From: Thalassococcus arenae
GTDB taxonomy: Bacteria > Pseudomonadota > Alphaproteobacteria > Rhodobacterales > Rhodobacteraceae
Assembly: GCF_019104745.1 (NCBI RefSeq)
Contig: NZ_JAHRWL010000002.1
Span: 942,076 to 1,006,075, forward strand
DNA length: 64,000 nt
Direction of reading: 5' to 3'
The position numbers and the translations under genes are program-made. The notes under the pieces are model-generated. The model saw only the letters and a list, made by a program, of their open reading frames with translations. It did no database searches and was not told the origin of the DNA. How positions within the stretch are numbered: the stretch's first letter is position 1; each line of letters opens with the position of its first letter. Of the stretch, positions 56,215-64,000 are shown piece after piece.

Positions 56215-57150
56215 CTATGCCTCGGCGATGACCCGTCCCGCGTGATCTTCGCGCAAGGTGCGGCGCAACAGGTTCGTCAAACGCTCCAGCGCGACGCTCG
56301 GCGCTGCGCTTTGTCGCCAGACCAGGCCGATCGAACGTGTCACTCGGTCCTGGCGGAACGGCCGCACCACCACGTCGCCGGCACTGTGTCCGGCTTCGGA
56401 AGCCAGATAGAGCGCGGGCAGAAAGGCCAGTCCCATCCCCATCGACGCCATCAGTCTGAGTGCATCGAGGCTGGTGCCTTCGTAATCCGCGCGCAGCCCG
56501 GCACCGACATCGCGGCACAACTCGGCGATCTGGCTGTGCAGGGCGAAGGCGTCCGGCAAGGTCAACACGTCCTGCCCTGCCAGGTCGGCATCGGTCAGCA
56601 TGTCCTTGGCCGCAAGCGGATGGTCATGCGCCATCGCCACGCGCAACGGTTCGCGGAACAGCCTGGCGACCGCGATCCCGCGCGCCGTGACCGGCAATTG
56701 CGTGAGGATCACGTCATGCCGCCCCGCAAGCAATTCCTCGACAAGATCACGCGGCGCGCCGTCGCGCAGCACCAGCCGAAAATCCGGATGGTCGCGATGC
56801 ATCCGCCGAACGAGCCCCGGCAGCAGGTAGGGTCCGACGGTCGGAGATGCGCCCAATCGCAATTGCCCGGTCAGCCCGGCGCCCAGCGATTGCGCGAGAT
56901 CGCCCAGTGCCGACACTTCGTCCAGCACCCGCTTGGCGCGCTCCAGAACCAGCCGGCCCTCGGGGGTCAGAACCACGCCGCGGCGGCGCCGTTCGACCAA
57001 CGCCAGGCCCAGCCGGGTTTCCAGTGCCGAAATCTGCAGGCTGAGTGACGGCTGGCTCAGCCCCAGCCATTCCGCCGCGCGACTGACCTGCCCGGCCTCG
57101 GCCAGCGTCACGAAATATCTCAGTTGCCGCAAACTGGGTGTCGTCGCCAT
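56215..57150 (-). CDS. LysR-family transcriptional regulator
   Basis: This is a 311-residue LTTR. The winged HTH at the N-terminus reads LRQLRYFVTLAEAGQVSRAAEWLGLSQPSLSLQISALETRLG, and the effector domain (about 90-300) includes LRLGASPTVGPYLLPGLVRRMH, resembling the OxyR/CynR side of the family. The start at 57150 has GAGG upstream; an in-frame ATG at 57183 overlaps the binding-site palindrome. It is divergent from the DUF465 gene and probably autoregulated through the 57182 palindrome. Confidence 0.92.
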   Translation of the reverse strand: MATTPSLRQLRYFVTLAEAGQVSRAAEWLGLSQPSLSLQISALETRLGLALVERRRRGVVLTPEGRLVLERAKRVLDEVSALGDLAQSLGAGLTGQLRLGASPTVGPYLLPGLVRRMHRDHPDFRLVLRDGAPRDLVEELLAGRHDVILTQLPVTARGIAVARLFREPLRVAMAHDHPLAAKDMLTDADLAGQDVLTLPDAFALHSQIAELCRDVGAGLRADYEGTSLDALRLMASMGMGLAFLPALYLASEAGHSAGDVVVRPFRQDRVTRSIGLVWRQSAAPSVALERLTNLLRRTLREDHAGRVIAEA

Positions 57151-57181
57151 CGCTGCCTCATCCCGCTGTCCGGAAGAAGAC

Positions 57182-57196
57182 ATAGGTATTTCCTAT
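57182..57196. promoter_or_regulatory. LysR box
   Basis: ATAGG-TATTT-CCTAT is a perfect interrupted palindrome fitting the LTTR T-N11-A rule, placed between the divergent lysR and DUF465 genes. Confidence 0.65.
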
Positions 57197-57280
57197 ATTG
57201 ATTGCGAGTTGCATTTGGTTTTCAGAAAGCCTGTGGAACCCCATCTCTGTCGCACCGCAGAGTCACACAGGGAGGACACA

Positions 57281-57523
57281 ATGACCCGCCAGTTCACACC
57301 GCCCGCATCGATCGAAGCCCGCATCGACGCCTTGCGCAGCCGCCACGGCGATCTCGACGCGCGCATCCGTTCGGAGCAATTGCGCCCGCTGCCCAATGCC
57401 GCCCATCTGCGCCACCTCAAGAGCCGCAAACTCAAACTCAAGGACGAGATGACCTATTACGAGGGCGTCCTGCGCACCTTGGCCGGGATGGAAGCGCCCC
57501 ATGCAAGAGACCTGCGCGCATGA
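57281..57523 (+). CDS. DUF465 (YdcH-like) small coiled-coil protein
   Basis: This 80-residue ORF starts behind GGGAGGACACA. The segment IEARIDALRSRHGDLDARIRSEQLRPLPNAAHLRHLKSRKLKLKDEMTYYE is the DUF465 pattern: two helices forming a hairpin with a basic LKxxKLxLKDE stretch. The function is unknown. Its last bases overlap the next small ORF (ATGA), and the LysR box lies upstream, so it may be a LysR target. Confidence 0.88.
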   Translation: MTRQFTPPASIEARIDALRSRHGDLDARIRSEQLRPLPNAAHLRHLKSRKLKLKDEMTYYEGVLRTLAGMEAPHARDLRA

Positions 57524-57678
57524 CCCCGCGCGATCTGGCCACCGCGTCGCGGCTGTTCCAAAGCCAGCGGATCGACGAATTGTACGAGGCGCTGAGCGAC
57601 GATGACAGCCCACCCGAACTGGCCGTGGTGACGCGCCCGCCCAAACACGGCACAAATGTGCAACACCGTCGGGTGTAA
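57520..57678 (+). CDS. Hypothetical 52-residue protein
   Basis: This ORF is coupled to the DUF465 gene by a 4-bp ATGA overlap. The sequence begins MTPRDLATASRLFQSQRIDE; the remainder is polar and acidic, then basic. No family was recognised and there is no signal or membrane helix. The coupling suggests a real gene. A short ACACC/GGTGT hairpin overlaps its end. Confidence 0.55.
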   Translation: MTPRDLATASRLFQSQRIDELYEALSDDDSPPELAVVTRPPKHGTNVQHRRV

Positions 57679-57785
57679 TCGGGACGCACGTGAATCAACA
57701 GGTTGCGCGGGGGATTCCCTTGCCCGCGCGGCTGTGCCATAGTGTCTGCACGCGCCCGCCAGAGGCGCGGCACAGAGGCAGAGCA

Positions 57786-58088
57786 ATGGTCACCAACCGC
57801 ACCCGTCCCGCTTTCGGCGTTCTTATTTTCTTCGCCGTCGCACTGACGCTTTCCGCGTATTTCGTCTTTGCCGCGGTGCAGGGCGATTACGGCCTGTTCC
57901 GCCGAGCCGAGATCATCGTCGAGGGGCAGACCCTTGCCACCGAGCTGGCCGGCCTGCGACGCGACGTGGCGCATCTGGAGAACCTGACCCGACGCCTGTC
58001 GGATGATTTCCTGGACATCGATTTGCTGGACCAGCAGGCCCGCGACGTTCTGGGGCTCGTGCGGTCAGACGAAGTCGTTGTGAACTGA
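57786..58088 (+). CDS. ftsB: Septum formation initiator FtsB/DivIC-like
   Basis: This 100-residue protein has a short cytoplasmic start, one membrane helix (GVLIFFAVALTLSAYFVFAA, about 11-30) and a coiled coil (EGQTLATELAGLRRDVAHLENLTRRLSDDFLDIDLLDQQARDVLGL), the FtsB/DivIC architecture. It links FtsQ and FtsL in the divisome. It lies directly upstream of the pdh operon, a neighbourhood I recall from other alphaproteobacteria. Confidence 0.9.
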   Translation: MVTNRTRPAFGVLIFFAVALTLSAYFVFAAVQGDYGLFRRAEIIVEGQTLATELAGLRRDVAHLENLTRRLSDDFLDIDLLDQQARDVLGLVRSDEVVVN

Positions 58089-58119
58089 CCCCCGGTCCGC
58101 ATCGCGCGATCAAGGCATC

Positions 58120-58174
58120 TTTACTCGCGCGCCGCCGCACCCTACCCTTGCGAAATCGTTCAATACTAAACGAT
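58120..58174 (+). promoter_or_regulatory. pdh promoter and inverted-repeat operator
   Basis: TTTACT (58120-58125) and TACCCT (58143-58148) are 17 nt apart. The inverted repeat ATCGTT-N8-AACGAT (58155-58174) covers the expected start site, so it is a likely repressor site for the pyruvate dehydrogenase operon. The regulator is unknown. Confidence 0.6.
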
Positions 58175-58190
58175 CCCGGGGAGGACGCTC

Positions 58191-59192
58191 ATGGCCGCGC
58201 GCAAGGGCACCGCGAAACCGAACGTGTCGGCCGACGAACTCAAGGCCTACTACCACGACATGCTGCTGATCCGCCGGTTCGAGGAAAAGGCCGGCCAGTT
58301 GTACGGTATGGGCCTGATCGGCGGGTTCTGCCATCTCTACATCGGCCAGGAAGCCGTGGTCGTCGGGCTCGAGGCCGCCGCCGAGGATGGCGACAAGCGG
58401 ATCACGTCCTATCGCGATCACGGCCACATGCTGGCCTGCGGCATGGACCCCGGTGGCGTCATGGCCGAACTGACCGGACGCGAGGGCGGCTATTCCAAGG
58501 GCAAGGGCGGCAGCATGCACATGTTCAGCCGCGAAAAGCATTTCTACGGCGGTCACGGCATCGTCGCGGCGCAGGTGCCGCTGGGCGCCGGGCTGGCGTT
58601 CTCGGACAAGTATCGCGGCAACGATCGCGTCACCTTCACCTATTTCGGCGATGGCGCCGCGAACCAGGGACAGGTCTACGAGACCTTCAACATGGCCGCG
58701 CTTTGGCAATTGCCCTGCATCTTCGTGATCGAGAACAACCAATATGCCATGGGCACCGCGCAGGCCCGATCGACCTCGACCCCCGATCTTTTCACCCGCG
58801 GCGCCGCCTTCGGCATCCCGGGCGAGGTGGTCGACGGCATGGATGTGCTGGCGGTCAAGGCGGCGGGTGAAAAGGCGGTCAGGCACTGCCGGGCGGGCAA
58901 GGGTCCGTATATCCTGGAAATCAAGACCTATCGCTATCGCGGCCATTCGATGTCGGATCCGGCCAAGTACCGCACCCGTGAAGAGGTGCAGAAGATGCGC
59001 GACGAACGCGACCCGATCGAACACGTGCGCGCCCTTCTGCTGACCGGCAAACACGCGACCGAAGACGATCTCAAGGCCATCGACAAGGAAATCAAGGCGG
59101 TGGTGAATGCCGCTGCCGATTTCGCCAAGGAAAGCCCGGAACCGGCGCTCGACGAGCTCTGGACCGACATATACGCGGAAGGGGTCCGCTGA
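58191..59192 (+). CDS. pdhA: Pyruvate dehydrogenase E1 component alpha subunit
   Basis: This 333-residue thiamine-diphosphate subunit has the TPP motif GDGAANQGQVYETFNMAALW...VIENN (about 163-193) and the phosphorylation-loop-like SMSDPAKYRTREEV near 257. With PdhB it decarboxylates pyruvate and loads acetyl groups on E2. GGGGAGGACGCTC precedes the ATG. The stop overlaps the VOC start (TGATG-type). Confidence 0.98.
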   Translation: MAARKGTAKPNVSADELKAYYHDMLLIRRFEEKAGQLYGMGLIGGFCHLYIGQEAVVVGLEAAAEDGDKRITSYRDHGHMLACGMDPGGVMAELTGREGGYSKGKGGSMHMFSREKHFYGGHGIVAAQVPLGAGLAFSDKYRGNDRVTFTYFGDGAANQGQVYETFNMAALWQLPCIFVIENNQYAMGTAQARSTSTPDLFTRGAAFGIPGEVVDGMDVLAVKAAGEKAVRHCRAGKGPYILEIKTYRYRGHSMSDPAKYRTREEVQKMRDERDPIEHVRALLLTGKHATEDDLKAIDKEIKAVVNAAADFAKESPEPALDELWTDIYAEGVR

Positions 59193-59578
59193 TGCCGCAT
59201 TTCGAAATCCACGTTGGCGATATCGATGCCGGAAAAGCCTTCTACGCGGGTCTGTTCGGCTGGGCCTTCGCGCCCATGCCGGGCGGCGAGGACGTGCGAT
59301 ATCACCTGATCGACGGCGGTGACATCGGCATGGAAAAGGGCGTGACCGGCGGAATGATGGCGCGCATGGGCGTGGCTCCGGTCGCCGGGTCGCCTGTTCG
59401 GGGCGGCACGATGACCTTCGAGGTCGCCGATTGCGATGATCGTTACGCCTGGGCGCTTGACAATGGCGGAGCCGAGGCTTTGCCGCCCACGGATTACCCC
59501 GGCATCGGACGCTGCGCTTATGTCGAGGATGGACAGGGCAATATCGTCGGCATGGTTACACCGTCGAAGGAGGCTTGA
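59192..59578 (+). CDS. VOC (glyoxalase-like) protein inside the pdh operon
   Basis: This 128-residue protein has the vicinal-oxygen-chelate fold: HFEIHVGDIDAGKAFYAGLFGWAF at the start and GIGRCAYVEDGQGNIVGMVTP at the end, the beta-alpha-beta-beta-beta halves of CFP-30/27-like lactoylglutathione lyase relatives. Metal ligands cannot be assigned surely. Its start overlaps the pdhA stop and its last codons contain the pdhB ribosome site, so it is translated as part of the operon. Confidence 0.88.
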   Translation: MPHFEIHVGDIDAGKAFYAGLFGWAFAPMPGGEDVRYHLIDGGDIGMEKGVTGGMMARMGVAPVAGSPVRGGTMTFEVADCDDRYAWALDNGGAEALPPTDYPGIGRCAYVEDGQGNIVGMVTPSKEA

Positions 59579-59581
59579 GAC

Positions 59582-60976
59582 ATGGCCACCGAAATTCTCA
59601 TGCCCGCCCTCAGCCCGACGATGGAAGAAGGCACGCTGGCCAGATGGCTGGTCAAGGAAGGCGACACCGTCAACGCCGGCGATGTCATCGCCGAGATCGA
59701 GACCGACAAGGCGACGATGGAGTTCGAAGCCGTGGACGAAGGCACGATCGGACGGATCCTGGTGGCCGAGGGCACGCAGAACGTCGCCGTCAACACCCCC
59801 ATCGCCGTGTTGGTCGACGAGGGCGAGGCAGTGCCGGACGTGACGGTCCCGGACGCCCCCCGTGCCGCCGCCGCCCCCGCCGCGCAACCCATCGCGGCCG
59901 ATCTGTCCGGGCCCGAGGGCCGCACGGCCCCGCCGCCGCAACCAGCCGATGCGCCCGCCGCCATGCCCGAACCCGACTGGCCCGAAGGCACCAGGCTCAA
60001 GCAGCAGACCGTGCGCGAAGCCCTGCGCGACGCCATGGCCGAAGAGATGCGCGCCGATCCGGATGTCTTCCTGATGGGCGAAGAGGTCGGCGAATACCAG
60101 GGCGCCTACAAGATCAGCCAGGGCCTGCTGGACGAATTCGGCGCCAAGCGCGTGATCGACACGCCGATCACCGAACACGGCTTCGCGGGAATCGGTGTCG
60201 GTGCGGCCTTTGGCGGGCTGAAGCCGGTGGTCGAGTTCATGACGTTCAACTTCGCCATGCAAGCTATTGACCAGATTATCAATTCAGCAGCCAAGACGCT
60301 CTATATGTCGGGCGGTCAGATGGGCTGTCCGATCGTGTTCCGCGGCCCCAACGGCGCCGCCGCCCGCGTCGCTGCCCAGCACAGCCAGGATTACGCCGCC
60401 TGGTATGCCCATGTTCCGGGGCTCAAGGTCGCGATGCCCTATTCGGCCTCGGATGCCAAGGGCCTGCTGAAAACCGCGATCCGCGATCCCAACCCGGTGA
60501 TCTTCCTTGAAAACGAAATTCTCTACGGCCGCAGCTTCGATGTGCCCGAGCTCGATGATTTCACCGTGCCCTTCGGCAAGGCCCGGATCTGGCGGTCCGG
60601 TAGCGATGTCACCCTTGTCAGTTTCGGCATCGGCATGAGCCACACTCTGCAAGCCGCTGAAAAGCTTGCAGAAGACGGAATCGATGCCGAGGTGATTGAC
60701 CTGCGCACCCTGCGTCCGATGGACACCGCCACCGTGATTGCCAGCGTGCAGAAGACCAACCGATGCGTCACGGTCGAAGAAGGCTGGCCGACGGGGTCCA
60801 TCGGCAATCACCTCTCGGCGGTGCTGATGCAGCACGCTTTCGACTGGCTCGACGCCCCGGTGCGCAATCTCACCGGCAAGGATGTGCCGATGCCCTATGC
60901 CGCCAACCTGGAAAAACACGCACTGGTCACGGTCGACGAGGTCGTCGCGGCGGCGCGCGAGGTCTGCTACCGATGA
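59582..60976 (+). CDS. pdhB: Pyruvate dehydrogenase E1 component beta subunit with N-terminal lipoyl domain
   Basis: This 464-residue protein has a lipoyl domain at 1-80 with [11 protein letters not shown] (lipoyl Lys about 43), a Pro/Ala linker (about 85-135), and then the E1 beta domain with [34 protein letters not shown] and [17 protein letters not shown]. The lipoyl fusion on E1 beta is typical of many alphaproteobacteria. AAGGAGG lies inside the VOC gene end. The stop overlaps the next ORF (ATGA). Confidence 0.98.
   Translation: MATEILMPALSPTMEEGTLARWLVKEGDTVNAGDVIAEIETDKATMEFEAVDEGTIGRILVAEGTQNVAVNTPIAVLVDEGEAVPDVTVPDAPRAAAAPAAQPIAADLSGPEGRTAPPPQPADAPAAMPEPDWPEGTRLKQQTVREALRDAMAEEMRADPDVFLMGEEVGEYQGAYKISQGLLDEFGAKRVIDTPITEHGFAGIGVGAAFGGLKPVVEFMTFNFAMQAIDQIINSAAKTLYMSGGQMGCPIVFRGPNGAAARVAAQHSQDYAAWYAHVPGLKVAMPYSASDAKGLLKTAIRDPNPVIFLENEILYGRSFDVPELDDFTVPFGKARIWRSGSDVTLVSFGIGMSHTLQAAEKLAEDGIDAEVIDLRTLRPMDTATVIASVQKTNRCVTVEEGWPTGSIGNHLSAVLMQHAFDWLDAPVRNLTGKDVPMPYAANLEKHALVTVDEVVAAAREVCYR
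59684..59769 (+). repeat. pdhB: 86-bp exact direct repeat, copy in pdhB
   Basis: This segment encodes the lipoyl-Lys hairpin and is identical base for base to 61390-61475 in pdhC. Both flanks differ immediately (T/C before, G/A after). Confidence 0.95.
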
Positions 60977-61227
60977 GCGCCGTCGAGGTCAAAGGCCGCG
61001 ACCCCGCGCGCGAGGCCTACCGCATCCGCACCGCCGATGGCGAAGCCTGGCTGCCGGAATGCCTGATCGACACGCTGCGCCCCGGCCAGCGGCCAAGCCA
61101 TCAGGAAGCCTATGAATGGATCGCCGCACATGACCGCGCGCTGTCCCGCGCCGTCGCGACGCTCGCCGCCGGCCGCACCCCGCACCGCCCCTTCGACATT
61201 CTCCAACCCCTTCATCTTGCCCGATAA
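60973..61227 (+). CDS. Conserved small protein between pdhB and pdhC
   Basis: This is an 84-residue ORF coupled to pdhB by an ATGA overlap. It has a compact mixed alpha/beta sequence ([50 protein letters not shown]) with no signal or membrane helix. I do not recognise a named family. Its place and coupling suggest an accessory of the PDH complex or a passenger. A GC hairpin follows before pdhC. Confidence 0.7.
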   Translation: MSAVEVKGRDPAREAYRIRTADGEAWLPECLIDTLRPGQRPSHQEAYEWIAAHDRALSRAVATLAAGRTPHRPFDILQPLHLAR

Positions 61228-61238
61228 ACTCCGGGGGT

Positions 61239-61256
61239 CCGGGGGCTGGCCCCCGG
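61239..61256 (+). other. Intra-operon GC hairpin before pdhC
   Basis: CCGGGGGC-TG-GCCCCCGG is an 8-bp perfect stem with a minimal loop in the 60-bp gap upstream of pdhC. It has no U-tract. It could stabilise or process the pdh mRNA and tune E2 relative to E1. Confidence 0.45.
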
Positions 61257-61287
61257 TCCCGCACCGACCACCACAGGACCAACGCCG

Positions 61288-62577
61288 ATGCCCATCGAGA
61301 TCCTCATGCCCGCGCTGTCTCCGACGATGGAGGAAGGCACGCTGGCCAAATGGCTGGTGCAGGAAGGCGACACGGTCAGTGCCGGTGACGTCATCGCCGA
61401 GATCGAGACCGACAAGGCGACGATGGAGTTCGAAGCCGTGGACGAAGGCACGATCGGACGGATCCTGGTGGCCGAAGGCACGTCCGGCGTCACGGTGAAC
61501 ACGCCAATCGCGGTCTTGCTGGACGAGGGCGAAAGCGCCGCGGACATCGCCGCGCCCGCCGCCACAGCGCCCTTGGCGCAGGCGGCCGCCGCCGTGGAGG
61601 CGGCCCCGGCACGGGGTCCCGACAAGGCGGCTCCCGCTGCCTCTCCGGCCAGCGATGGCGCCCGGGTCTTCGCCTCGCCGCTGGCACGCCGGATCGCCGC
61701 GGACAAGGGCATCGACCTGGCGCAGATCACCGGGTCGGGTCCGCGCGGCCGGATCGTGCGCGCCGATGTCGAAGACGCGCGCCCGGGGGCAGTCGCGTCA
61801 TCCGAAACGGCGGCCGCCCCGCCCGCAGCCGCACCCCGGCCGGCCGCGGTTTCCGCCGACGCCGTCACCCGCCTCTATTCCGACCGCGCCTTCACCGAAC
61901 TTCCGCTCGACGGCATGCGCCGCACCATCGCCGCGCGGCTGACCGAGGCCAAGCAGACCATTCCGCATTTCTACCTGCGCCGGAGCGTGCGTCTCGACGC
62001 GCTGATGGATTTCCGCAAGCAGATCAACACGCAGCTCGAACCCCGCGGCATCAAGCTCAGCGTCAATGATTTCATCATCAAGGCCTGCGCGCTGGCGCTG
62101 CAACAGGTGCCTGCCGCCAACGCGGTCTGGGCCGGTGACCGCATCCTGCAACTCGAACCCTCCGACGTCGCCGTGGCCGTGGCCATCGAGGGCGGGCTTT
62201 TCACCCCGGTTCTGCGCGACGCGCATCTGAAATCGCTTTCGGCCCTGAGCGCCGAAATGAAGGATCTCGCCGCGCGCGCCCGCGACCGCAAGCTGGCACC
62301 GCACGAATACCAGGGCGGTGCCTTCGCGATCTCCAATCTCGGCATGTTCGGGATCGAGAGTTTCGACGCGGTCATCAACCCGCCGCACGGGTCGATCCTG
62401 GCGGTTGGCGCAGGGGTCAGGAAACCTGTGGTCACTGCCGACGGCGCACTTGGCACCGCGACGGTGATGTCGGTCACCCTATCGGTCGATCACCGTGTCA
62501 TCGACGGAGCGCTTGGCGCAGAGTTTCTGCAGGCCGTCGTCGACAACCTGGAAAACCCGTTGGGAATGCTGGCCTGA
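61288..62577 (+). CDS. pdhC: Dihydrolipoamide acetyltransferase (PDH E2)
   Basis: This 429-residue protein has one lipoyl domain (1-80, Lys about 43 in ETDKATMEF), an Ala/Pro linker, and a peripheral-subunit-binding domain near 127-162 ([29 protein letters not shown]). The catalytic acyltransferase domain ends with [13 protein letters not shown] (HxxxDG motif). It forms the PDH core. The E3 gene (lpd) is not in the window. It ends 15 bp from the convergent cysE. Confidence 0.98.
   Translation: MPIEILMPALSPTMEEGTLAKWLVQEGDTVSAGDVIAEIETDKATMEFEAVDEGTIGRILVAEGTSGVTVNTPIAVLLDEGESAADIAAPAATAPLAQAAAAVEAAPARGPDKAAPAASPASDGARVFASPLARRIAADKGIDLAQITGSGPRGRIVRADVEDARPGAVASSETAAAPPAAAPRPAAVSADAVTRLYSDRAFTELPLDGMRRTIAARLTEAKQTIPHFYLRRSVRLDALMDFRKQINTQLEPRGIKLSVNDFIIKACALALQQVPAANAVWAGDRILQLEPSDVAVAVAIEGGLFTPVLRDAHLKSLSALSAEMKDLAARARDRKLAPHEYQGGAFAISNLGMFGIESFDAVINPPHGSILAVGAGVRKPVVTADGALGTATVMSVTLSVDHRVIDGALGAEFLQAVVDNLENPLGMLA
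61390..61475 (+). repeat. pdhC: 86-bp exact direct repeat, copy in pdhC
   Basis: This is the partner of 59684-59769, in the same codon positions of the lipoyl domain. Confidence 0.95.
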
Positions 62578-62592
62578 CGCCCCTGAGCGGGA

Positions 62593-63399
62593 TCATTCGC
62601 CGCGCAGGATCTGGTCCATGCTGACCGAGGGCTGGGCGCAGCCCGCCTCGCCGACGATCTTGGCCGGCACGCCGGCCACGGTCTTGCAGGGCGGCACTTC
62701 GGTCAGCACCACCGACCCGGCCGCGATCCGCGAGCAATTGCCGACCTTGATGTTTCCCAAGACCTTGGCCCCGGCCCCGATCAGCACGCCGTCGCCGATC
62801 TTGGGGTGTCGGTCTTCCTCTTCCTTGCCAGTGCCGCCCAGCGTCACCGAATGCAGCATCGAGACATTGTCGCCGACAACGGCGGTTTCGCCGATCACGA
62901 TGGAATGGGCGTGGTCGATCATGATGCCGCGCCCGATCCGGGCCGCCGGGTGGATATCGATCCCGAACACCTCCGAGCAACGCATCTGAAAGAAATAGGC
63001 CAGATCGCGGCGGCCTTCCTGCCACAGCCAATGGCCGACGCGGTAGGCCTGGATCGCCTGGAAGCCCTTGAAGAACAGCAATGGCTGCAGGAACCTGTGG
63101 CAGGCCGGATCGCGTTCGTAGACCGCGACGATATCGGCACGCGCGGCGAGCGACAGTTCCGGCTCGCTGGCATAGGCTTCGTCGCAGATTTCGCGCAGGA
63201 TCTGTTCCGACATCTCCTGGTTGGCGAGTTTCAGCGAGATCCGGTAGCTCAGCGCCCGCTCGATGGTCGGGTGGTGCAGGATCGAATAGTGCACCATGCC
63301 ACCCAGCAGCGGTTCGTTCGCCACCGCATCTTCGGCCTCGCGCATGATGCGCGCCCAGACCGGGTCGAGTTCGGCGATATTCGCGCGTGTTTCGGCCAT
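62593..63399 (-). CDS. cysE: Serine O-acetyltransferase
   Basis: This 268-residue protein has an N-terminal helical SATase domain (DPVWARIMREAEDAVANEPLLGG) and a left-handed beta-helix of hexapeptide repeats (HPAARIGRGIMIDHAHSIVIGETAVVGDNVSMLHSVTLGG) with the catalytic His/Asp region and GAGAKVLGNIKVG. It makes O-acetylserine for cysteine synthesis and is normally feedback-inhibited by cysteine through its C-terminus. It is divergent from the DksA-like gene. Confidence 0.97.
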   Translation of the reverse strand: MAETRANIAELDPVWARIMREAEDAVANEPLLGGMVHYSILHHPTIERALSYRISLKLANQEMSEQILREICDEAYASEPELSLAARADIVAVYERDPACHRFLQPLLFFKGFQAIQAYRVGHWLWQEGRRDLAYFFQMRCSEVFGIDIHPAARIGRGIMIDHAHSIVIGETAVVGDNVSMLHSVTLGGTGKEEEDRHPKIGDGVLIGAGAKVLGNIKVGNCSRIAAGSVVLTEVPPCKTVAGVPAKIVGEAGCAQPSVSMDQILRGE

Positions 63400-63482
63400 G
63401 CGTGCCCTCCTTTGATCCCTTGGATATACCAGATAGGGTGTACCGGCTGAAACGCAAAACCGTGATGACGGGGGTAACAGGC

Positions 63483-63824
63483 ATGAATGGCTCGGAAAAC
63501 ACAGTGTTTCGCCGGCTGATCGAGACCCGGATCGCGACGCTTGACGAGGAAGACCGGCTGGGAAAAGACGGACAGGACGTGGTCGTCCTGGATCAGCAGG
63601 CGGTCGGGCGGCTCAGCCGTCAGGACGCGCTGCTCAGCCAATCGATGGCCAAAGCCACCCAGGCGCGGCGCGACGGACAGCGCCGTGCGCTTTTGGCCGC
63701 GCTCGACCGAATCGAGCGCGGCGAATTCGGGTTTTGCGACGACTGCGGCGAAGAAATCGCGCCGAAAAGGCTCGAACTCGATCCGACGGCGATGCTGTGC
63801 GTGTCTTGCGCCGCGGCGCGGTGA
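63483..63824 (+). CDS. DksA/TraR-type zinc-finger protein
   Basis: This 113-residue protein (start 63483; ATG 63465 possible) has an N-terminal coiled-coil region and ends in a C4 zinc finger, CDDCGEEIAPKRLELDPTAMLCVSC. It belongs to the short DksA-like class that binds the RNA polymerase secondary channel. The coiled-coil tip has DxxDA-like acidity only loosely. It is divergent from cysE by 83 bp and convergent with the partial gene at the edge. Confidence 0.88.
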   Translation: MNGSENTVFRRLIETRIATLDEEDRLGKDGQDVVVLDQQAVGRLSRQDALLSQSMAKATQARRDGQRRALLAALDRIERGEFGFCDDCGEEIAPKRLELDPTAMLCVSCAAAR

Positions 63825-63831
63825 CCGGGAC

Positions 63832-64000
63832 TCACACCGGACAGGCAAGTTCTGCGAATGGCCCCGGGCCGAAGCGATCCGACATCTGAGCCACCAGGAT
63901 CCGGGCGCCCGGTACCAGACCATCGCTGGCGCGCAATGCTTGGGAGTAGGTCCAGACCGGTTCGGAAACCTGCACCTCGCGGCGCACCGTATCGCCTTGC
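63832..64000 (-). CDS. Probable gene transfer agent tail/host-specificity protein, C-terminal 56 codons
   Basis: Only the end of the gene is present, cut by the right edge. The frame reads EVQVSEPVWTYSQALRASDG and then RILVAQMSDRFGPGPFAEL before TGA at 63832-63834. This ending resembles the last residues of the large TIM-barrel-like host-specificity protein (orfg15 type) of Rhodobacterales gene transfer agents. I also recall cysE as a neighbour of such clusters. The call is from memory of the family and needs the sequence beyond the window. Confidence 0.55.
   Translation of the reverse strand, partial: QGDTVRREVQVSEPVWTYSQALRASDGLVPGARILVAQMSDRFGPGPFAELACPV

Overview
The window is high-GC (well over 60%) alphaproteobacterial chromosome, most likely Rhodobacteraceae (Roseobacter/Paracoccus side). 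The evidence is protein similarity and gene order: a yajC-secD-secF / ccmABCDG block beside serS, cobS-cobT near a bolA/dnaJ-like pair, a pdhA-pdhB-pdhC operon whose E1 beta carries a lipoyl domain, and cysE plus a DksA-like gene next to what looks like the 3' end of a gene transfer agent cluster. No rRNA, tRNA, CRISPR array, transposase or integrase was seen. Nearly all DNA is ordinary chromosomal coding sequence with short spacers.

Layout. 1-9.8 kb: a truncated ATP-grasp gene, purB, a cupin, two small secreted proteins sharing a Cys motif, a diverged lone FliG, an LpxL-type acyltransferase overlapping tail to tail with a DUF1223 gene, and acnA with a candidate operator. 9.9-16.5 kb (minus strand): yajC, secD, secF, a Mth938-like gene and ccmA-B-C-D-G. 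16.7-22.8 kb: serS and a TspO-like membrane gene, then on the minus strand an EF-hand protein, der, bamB and a YfgM-like gene. 22.9-28.6 kb: a two-gene RND efflux system (membrane fusion protein and permease) with a clear promoter and TetR-type palindrome. 28.6-30.5 kb: a photolyase cassette with DUF2256. 30.6-39.2 kb: pepN, an SDR, a small membrane protein, a PlsC-like acyltransferase, a lytic transglycosylase, an unknown alpha-helical protein and gatB. 39.2-47 kb: a 0.5-kb non-coding gap, DUF4177, bolA, a J-domain protein, a candidate small RNA, msrB, an ECF sigma/RskA/fasciclin operon, cobS and cobT. 47-49.7 kb: a tandem pair of winged-helix/alpha-beta-hydrolase fusions, the first frameshifted. 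49.7-58.1 kb: aminopeptidase P, DUF427, an AstE-like remnant, SH3b, ClC, a DUF900 lipoprotein, LysR, DUF465 and ftsB. 58.1-64 kb: the pdh operon, cysE, DksA-like and the partial GTA-like gene.

How the genes work together. SecDF-YajC exports proteins, Ccm matures cytochrome c, and BamB/YfgM serve envelope assembly. PDH and aconitase feed the TCA cycle, while CobST inserts cobalt for B12. The ECF/RskA/fasciclin set and the MFP-RND pair are the most self-contained regulated modules.

No wholly new defence or mobile system is visible. The most unusual items are the membrane fusion protein built from 14-residue repeats (Pro-marked in one limb only) paired with an RND permease carrying two extra membrane helices, the tandem DNA-binding/hydrolase fusions with a one-base frameshift in one copy, the promoter-terminator unit without an ORF at about 41.3 kb, a palindromic repeat translated inside pepN, and an 86-bp exact repeat shared by the lipoyl domains of pdhB and pdhC.
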